64,000 nt of DNA from assembly GCF_900143515.1 (NCBI RefSeq), contig NZ_FSQT01000002.1:4788979-4852978 (forward strand), given 5' to 3'. The translations under genes were made by a program, and so were the position numbers. Shown here piece by piece: positions 58,461 to 64,000 of this stretch. The notes beneath the pieces are model-generated. The model did no database searches. It had not been told where the DNA came from and saw nothing but the letters and a program-made list of their open reading frames with translations. How positions within the stretch are numbered: position 1 is the stretch's first letter; the number at the start of each line of letters is the position of its first letter. This stretch comes from Micromonospora cremea (GTDB taxonomy: Bacteria; Actinomycetota; Actinomycetes; Mycobacteriales; Micromonosporaceae).

Positions 58461-59217
58461 GGCGGATTCCAGTGGTCGTTGCAACACCTCAATCAAGGGG
58501 TGTGTGCATGGGTAGGCCACCAGGTTGGGTGACGGAGGTGACGGGCAGGCCAGCGATGCGATCGCCGGGCCGGCCGGGTGTGAACGAGCACCGGGAGGTG
58601 CGGCGGCAGTTCTGGCGTCGGATCGCCGAAGGTCTGTCGAGCGAGGAAGCTGCGGCGGCGTGTGGTGTGTCGCAGCCGGTGGGTGGGCGCTGGTTTCGTC
58701 AGGGTGGCGGTATGGCACCTTTGTCGCTGGTTCCGCCGTCGGGCCGGTATCTGTCCTTCGCCGAGCGTGAAGAGGTCGCGCTGCTCAAAGCACAAGGCAA
58801 GGGCGTGCGAGAGATCGCTCGAGCGGTAGGCCGTGACGCGTCGACGATTTCGCGAGAGCTGCGCCGCAACGCCGTGACTCGTGGCGGCAGCCTGGACTAC
58901 CGTGCCGTGGCCGCGCAGTGGCATGCCGAGCGTCGTGGCCGTCGCCCGAAAACCGCGAAGCTGGCGGCGAACCAGCTGCTGCGCGACTACGTGCAGAAGC
59001 GGCTCGCCGGCACGATCACCGACGTTGATGGTCGGCCGATCCCGGGCCCGAACGTGCCGTGGAAGGGACGCCGGCACGGGGCGTCCGGCGCAAGATCGGG
59101 CCGGATGGGGGCACCGGGCCTGGGAGCCCCGGAACCAGATCAGTCGGCGTTTGACGGGTAGAGCGACTTCCCGGATAGATGCAGCCTCGATGCGAGATCT
59201 CGCACCGGGCGACTCTA
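58461..59217 (+). mobile_element. IS30-family element, 3'-truncated copy
   Basis: Matches the complete IS30 at 14190 from its left end to about the middle of the transposase (corresponding to about 14922). It is essentially exact up to 59080, then has many indels and substitutions before the turn-round of the palindrome. The transposase frame is open from 58508 to about 59080 (helix-turn-helix regions only). Confidence 0.8.
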
Positions 59218-59914
59218 TCATCCGGGAAGCTCCTACTCCAACCCAACGCCGACTGATCTGTTCCGGGCTCCAGGCCGTGCCCCATCGCCGATCTGCGCGA
59301 CGCCCGTGCCGGCGTCCCTTCCACGGCACGTTCGGGCCCGGGATCGGCCGACCATCAACGTCGGTGATCGTGCCGGCGAGCCGCTTCTGCACGTAGTCGC
59401 GCAGCAGCTGGGTTCGCCGCCAGCTTCGCGGTTTTCGGGCGACGGCCACGACGCTCGGCATGCCACTGCGCGGCCACGGCACGGTAGTCCAGGCTGCCGC
59501 CACGAGTCACGGCGTTGCGGCGCAGCTCTCGCGAAATCGTCGACGCGTCACGGCCTACCGCTCGAGCGATCTCTCGCACGCCCTTGCCTTGTGCTTTGAG
59601 CAGCGCGACCTCTTCACGCTCGGCGAAGGGACAGATACCGGCCCGACGGCGGAACCAGCGACAAAGGTGCCATACCGCCACCCTGACGAAACCAGCGCCC
59701 ACCCACCGGCTGCGACACACCACACGCCCGCCGCAGCTTCCTCGCTCGACAGACCTTCGGCGATCCGACGCCAGAACTGCCGCCGCACCTCCCGGTGCTC
59801 GTTCACACCCGGCCGGCCCGGCGATCGCATCGCTGGCCTGCCCGTCACCTCCGTCACCCAACCTGGTGGCCTACCCATGCACACACCCCTTGATTGAGGT
59901 GTTGCAACGACCAC
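59218..59914 (-). mobile_element. IS30 fragment, mirror copy
   Basis: Mirror of 58472-59178. A run of errors near 59219-59260 lies at the fold, with further single-base changes near 59410, 59630 and 59720, so the transposase frame is broken several times although the left arm is intact there. Confidence 0.8.
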
Positions 59915-59932
59915 TGGAATCCGCCAACTACA

Positions 59933-60188
59933 CCTCGATCAAGTTCGCGGAACGCTTGTCAGACAACGGGATCCTGCCTCAATGGGCTCGGTCGGCGACT
60001 CGTATGACAACGCGCTGATGGAGAACTTCTGGTCCACCTTGAAGATCGAACTCGTGCACCGGAACTCGTGGCGCACCCGCGATGAGGCCGAGAACGCGAT
60101 CTTCGCCTACATCGACGGCTGGTACAACTCCCGCCGCCTTCAGAAAGACCTCGGCTACCTCAGCCCCGACGAGTACGAAACCGCCTGA
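59933..60188 (+). pseudogene. IS3 transposase fragment, mirror copy
   Basis: Mirror of 58197-58452, ending DEYETA. One indel near 59980 changes the frame relative to the left arm. Confidence 0.75.
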
Positions 60189-60398
60189 CACACCCGGCAG
60201 AACGCCCAACCGCAGACAGCTATCGTTCAGCCTGAGCCGACCGGCGCCAGGTAACCCCCACTCCGCGAAAGCGGGGACCTCAACGGTCCGCGACTGGGGC
60301 GCGTCGCGGCAGATGCGGATGCCATGGCAAGAAGAGTCATTGGTTGAGTTCCCCGGCCCGAGCGGCGTTGTCCGCCTTTCAGGGCCGGGGTGGGGTTG

Positions 60399-61679
60399 TT
60401 AGGCGGTTGCTTCGCGCAACCGTTGCCAGGCGAGGGCGGTGATCGCAGTCATCATCGCGGCGATCCAGAACGGTGTGGTGATCTCCCAGACGCTGGCGAA
60501 CAGTCCGCCGAGGAGAGAGCCGAGCGCGGCTCCGCCCAGATCCAGCAGCGCGTACACGCTGCCGACGCGACCGCGCAGTTGTGCGGGCACTATCCGCTGT
60601 CGGGCGGAGGCGACGGTGATACCCCAAACTGTGGCGTGGATGCTGAAGATCACCACGATGACCGCGGCCACCCAGGGTGTCGTCGTGGCCGCCAGGGCCA
60701 GATGCGTGACGACCTCGATGACCAGGCCGGCACGCAGCACGGTGGTGCTTCCGAAGGCTTGAGTGAGCTTGGCGGCGACTGTCGTTCCAAACAGGCCGCC
60801 GACCGCGAAGGCGGTCAGCAGGAAGCCGTAGCCAACGTCGGACAAACCTAGTCGCTGCCGGCAGTAGAGGACGAACACCGCGAACGCGGCACCGAATGCG
60901 ATGTTGCCCAGGCCCATGCTGACGGCGAGGGTCCGCAGCAGCGGGTGTCGCCACAACCAGCGCACACCGGCTGCGATCTCGCCACGCAACGAGGCCCGCT
61001 GCTGGGGCTTCTCTGGTGCGGGAACCGGCCGGATACCGCCTATCAGTGCCGGCCACGGCGAACGTGAACGCGTCGAGCCCGAATGGGCGCGCGGCGGAAA
61101 TGACGAACAACCAGCGCCCAGCGGCTTGGCAACGAACTGGTTGCCGATGGTGAAGCTGGCGTAGAGCCGGGCGTTGGCGCTGGGCAGTTTCTCGGGTGCG
61201 ACGACAGACGGGAGCAACGCGCTCATGGCGGTGTCCGCGAGGGTTTCTCCGGAACCGAGGAGGAAGAGCACCGTGTAGATGATGGCCACGGTGACGGTCT
61301 CGGTCGCGATGGTGGCCGCCAACCCGGCTAGGGCGACGGCGCGTACCAGGTTGACGGCTACGACCAGCTGGCGCCGGTCGAGCCGGTCGACGTAGGCGCC
61401 GCTGATCAGGGCGAACAGCAGCCAGGGCAACTGCTGGGCAAAGACGGCTCCGGCGATGAGGGCCGGATTGTCACTGACGGAGGGCGAATAACGGGCCAGC
61501 GGCCATGGTGACGCCGTCGCCGATGTTGGACACCGCCGAGGCGGTCCACAGTTTGGTGAAGTCCGCGCCCAGACGCGCGGATACAAGGGCACGCAAAAGA
61601 GCTCCTCGAGCCAAGGAAGGGAAACGGTCGGCATGGGACCGTTCCGCGGCGAGGAGCACCGCACTGCCGGCACGATCAC
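60399..61679 (-). pseudogene. MFS transporter, mirror copy with indels
   Basis: Mirror of 56715-57983. The second half is in frame, but small indels near 60457, 61050, 61090 and 61480 alter or shift the first half. An intact gene in one arm and this pattern in the other fits uncorrected read errors better than natural decay. Confidence 0.75.
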
Positions 61680-61763
61680 CGGCGGCGAACGATCAGTACG
61701 CGGTGTGCTCTCGCGGCGAAACGGGGACCGCGACCATGGCGAGGCGCATCTCAGCTCCTAACT

Positions 61764-62000
61764 GTGGATCAACATCCCGAGCAGGGTAACCAGGCTGCCG
61801 TTGCGAAGGAAGGGCTCGCCGCCGGAGAGGTGTGGTCGGATCTGGGCCTGGTCTTCGCCAGCACGATCGGCACGGCGATGGAACCGCGGAACGTCAACCG
61901 GCGCTTCGAGCACCTCCGCGTGGCAGCCGGGTTGGACTGGCTGCATCTGCACGACCTGCAGCACGCGTTCGCGTCTGCTGGGTGCCAAGTCCGGGTGTGA
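61764..62000 (+). pseudogene. third integrase remnant, mirror copy
   Basis: Mirror of 56374-56610; same HDLQHAFAS box, no visible change. Confidence 0.7.
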
Positions 62001-62313
62001 TCGGGGGTCGGTGTCGACCTCGGTCTTGCCTGAAGGGCTTCGTGGATGTCCTGATGCTGCCCTACGTTGCGGCACAGTGGCCGGCGCTCGGCACCGTAGC
62101 CGAGTTCGAGATCGCCCATATGGATGAGCGGCCTCAGATCCGTCTGTGGCCCGTCAAGCCGAGCTACCGAGCGGATCATCCGGTAGCCTCGTTGTACAGC
62201 CATCCGTACAGCCAAGCCGGCCGACCACCCGGTCATGAGCGGACGCGAGCGGCTGACGGGACGAGCCAGGTCAAATGGCACCGGTCTACCACCGGCCCGA
62301 CAGCAGTCTTGAT

Positions 62314-62360
62314 TTTGCAAAGGCAGGGGTTAGGGGTTCGAGTCCCCTGGGCCTCCACCA
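62314..62360 (+). other. tRNA-Ala(TGC) 3' half, mirror copy
   Basis: Mirror of 56022-56067 with one extra A in the anticodon loop region and one extra C in the acceptor strand, insertions a real tRNA could not tolerate. Confidence 0.65.
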
Positions 62361-62403
62361 GCACTTTCCTCGGTTGATCTCGGCGGCGAGTACAGCCAAG
62401 GGG

Positions 62404-62575
62404 TCACGCCGTCCCCTCCTCGCCCAGCACGCCGATCAATGGCTGAGGCTGTCTGACGAGCCCGCGCCGGCAGGACATGGCCGTTGGTGTCGGCCGTCAT
62501 CCGGATCGTGGAATACCCCAGAAGGTCCATGACGGTGCGCAGTTCCTCGCCCTGGTCGAGCAGGAACGTGGCGAC
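62404..62575 (-). pseudogene. integrase C-terminal end, mirror copy
   Basis: Mirror of 55808-55978 with one inserted base near the 3' end (GCACGCCGATC for GCACCCGATC). Confidence 0.65.
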
Positions 62576-62878
62576 CGGTCAGGCGTTGGCCTACATGCAG
62601 CTGCGCGCGTAGTGCACGCCGGTCGTCGGTGCTGTCATGGCCACCACCCACGACGCGATCATCGCAGCCCGCACCGTTAGTTTGGAAGGGTGCGCTCAAC
62701 CGGCCGTGATGCCCGAAACGCCTGTGGCCGGCGGCAGAGCTAACTGCCCCTCGTGCCCGCTCATGACCGCTGCGCGCCGCGGTTACTGGCCCGTGGATGA
62801 CCCACGACGCCAATGGAGGTAGCGGCGCGGACATGCCCCCGACCGGGACTGACGAAGTGATCAAGGCAGTATGAAGCG

Positions 62879-63640
62879 GTGTTAGAGAAGATCGAGAGAA
62901 GGCTTGTAGCAGCGGCTGAGGCTGTGGTTCGCTCGCCGTCCACCGGCGACGCGCACACCGTCGCTGCTGCAGCAATGGACGCCAACGGCGATATTTACAG
63001 CGGCGTCAACGTTTTCCACTTCACCGGCGGCCCGTGCGCCGAGCTCGTAGTCATCGGGTCGGCAGCGGCAGCCAACGCCCCGCCACTCATCACGATCGTG
63101 GCGGTAGGTGACGGCGACCGAGGTGTCATCGCCCCCTGCGGTCGGTGCCGACAGGTAATGCTGGACCTGCACCCCGATGTCTTCGTCATCGTTCCAACGG
63201 GCGACGGGCAGTTGGCTGCGAAGCCGGTCCGGGAATTGCTGCCCTTTGGCTACGTTGCACGGACCGGCTCGACCGCACCTCGGGTCGTCTACTTTCATCC
63301 GAGGCACTACGACACCATTTCCTCCGGGTTGAAGACGGCGACGGTCCGATTCCAGGATTCTGTCCAAACTGGGCCCGCCGTGTTCGTATTTGACGACGGG
63401 GAGAGCATTCGACGCCTCGACGCGGTTGTTGAAAAGGTCGAATCCCGCCGCCTTGACCATCTCACCGAGGAGGACGCACATCACGAGGCCGCTGCCCGAC
63501 AGCGACGCCCTGCGCGACGCCATCAAAACCCAGTACCCCATGCTGGGCGACGGGGACGTGGTCGACGTCGCTACGTTCCGGCTGACAGCAATATCGGCCC
63601 CCGACCCCCGACCCTCGGTCGAGCTACCCTCCAGCCGTAA
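62879..63640 (+). pseudogene. deaminase-ASCH fusion, mirror copy with a frameshift
   Basis: Mirror of 54734-55504. Identical through the deaminase and most of the ASCH domain; an extra C near 63488 shifts the frame after EEDAHHEA, so the last 50 residues differ. The original C-terminus is still encoded in another frame. Confidence 0.75.
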
Positions 63641-63750
63641 GCCGTTGTAATCCCGCGGGTCCTAGGGCGGATCTCCTCGTCGGGCAGTCGTAGACCATCC
63701 AGTCTCCCCGGACGGGGCCAGGGTGGAGCGCGCCTACCGGACGAGTCTCA

Positions 63751-63993
63751 ATGGTCGTTGTCAAGGGTGGGGTTGTGCACCACATTGAGCCGATGCTGGG
63801 ACGTCATCGACTCGACAAGCTGACGCCTGCCCATCTGACCTCCTTCTACAGGGATCGGCTCACGGTCCTGTCGGTCGGTAGCGTCCGGCGGCTGCACGCC
63901 AATCTCCGACGGGCGCTCAATGTCGCCGTCCGATGGCAGTTGATCCACGTCAACCCGGCTTCGCTGGTCGACCCCCCTCGTTGCCTCACGTAG
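63751..63993 (+). pseudogene. integrase N-terminal part, mirror copy
   Basis: Mirror of the 5' part of 53692-54630, to the same C6-run frameshift (VDPPRCLT). The window ends seven bases later. Confidence 0.7.
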
Positions 63994-64000
63994 AAGTCCG

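Larger units (their letters stand above)
54385..59178 (+). repeat. palindrome, left arm
   Basis: The reverse complement of this 4.8-kb stretch forms 59218-64000. Paired positions sum to 118382-118386 across the whole length (for example 55504 with 62879, 57983 with 60399). A spacer of about 40 bases inside IS30 separates the arms. The arm contains integrase, deaminase-ASCH, MFS, IS3 and IS30 pieces. Confidence 0.9.
59218..64000 (-). repeat. palindrome, right arm (copy of 54385-59178)
   Basis: Reverse complement of the left arm up to the window edge, so the palindrome may continue beyond it. Differences are mostly one- to three-base indels: three bases missing in the MFS copy (near 60457), two near 61050, one extra in the deaminase copy (near 63488), two extra in the tRNA-Ala copy. 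Features below in this arm are mirror copies, not independent genes. Confidence 0.9.

Noticed and set aside
59218..64000. second genuine set of integrase, MFS and deaminase genes
   Set aside because: They mirror the left arm exactly in order and mostly in sequence, and their differences are read-error-like indels, so they are not counted as independent genes.

Overview
The window is high-GC DNA with GTG starts, GGAGG-type ribosome sites and GC-ending codons. Together with its gene families (ArsR-ArsC fusion, DUF2267, LtrA, replication-relaxation and integrase remnants, IS110/IS30/IS481/IS630/IS701 elements, large secreted PKD/Ig/TSP3 proteins) this points to a filamentous actinobacterium, probably of the Micromonosporaceae. 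That placement is inference; there is no rRNA or housekeeping marker. Most of the window is accessory DNA: intact single genes or short operons lie among truncated genes, insertion sequences and 3' halves of tRNA genes left by integrating elements.

Layout. 0-8 kb: two near-identical SnoaL-like genes on a 565-bp direct repeat flank an MFS transporter and a GNAT-GNAT-DNA glycosylase operon; a second MFS transporter and an OsmC protein follow. 8-16 kb: IS5 and IS110 scraps, a secreted beta-propeller/Ig protein, a DUF4259-like gene, a membrane-protein gene framed by 54-bp inverted repeats, an IS110 with a frameshift and a complete IS30. 16-21 kb: IS481 scrap, VOC protein, ArsR-ArsC fusion with a clear ArsR operator, tRNA-Pro scar, MaoC plus a broken crotonase, PlsC scrap, HAD phosphatase. 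21.5-24.7 kb: a large secreted polymorphic-toxin-like protein (TSP3 repeats, hydrophobic pretoxin segment, PD-(D/E)XK-like tip) with a candidate immunity gene and two strong hairpins. 24.7-33.4 kb: IS110, a lipoprotein, divergent quinone oxidoreductase/MarR, LtrA, a PKD protein. 33.6-38 kb: debris of an actinomycete integrative element (replication-relaxation, methylase, GntR, small ORFs, tRNA-Arg scar), DinB and an intact IS630. 38-47.8 kb: alpha/beta hydrolase, several broken genes, a two-gene unknown cassette, DUF2267, transketolase, TauE/SafE exporter, a pentad-repeat protein. 48-49.4 kb: intact IS701. 49.4-58.5 kb: DUF1877, secreted protein, GNAT, tRNA-Thr and tRNA-Ala scars next to integrase remnants, a cytidine deaminase-ASCH fusion and an MFS exporter.

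From about 59.2 kb to the window end the sequence is a reverse-complement copy of 54.4-59.2 kb, turning round inside a truncated IS30. The second arm differs by many small indels and the tip is noisy, so it is best read as a fold-back (hairpin) read or assembly artefact unless shown otherwise. Several genes elsewhere are broken by single-base indels, at least three of them at G/C runs of six where seven would restore the frame. That suggests residual long-read error and cautions against calling every broken gene a true pseudogene.

The candidate for a new system is the toxin/immunity pair at 21.5-24.4 kb. Secondary candidates are the deaminase-ASCH fusion lodged between integrase remnants, the two-gene cassette at 40.75-41.9 kb, and the cargo gene between inverted IS-like ends at 12.1-13.0 kb.
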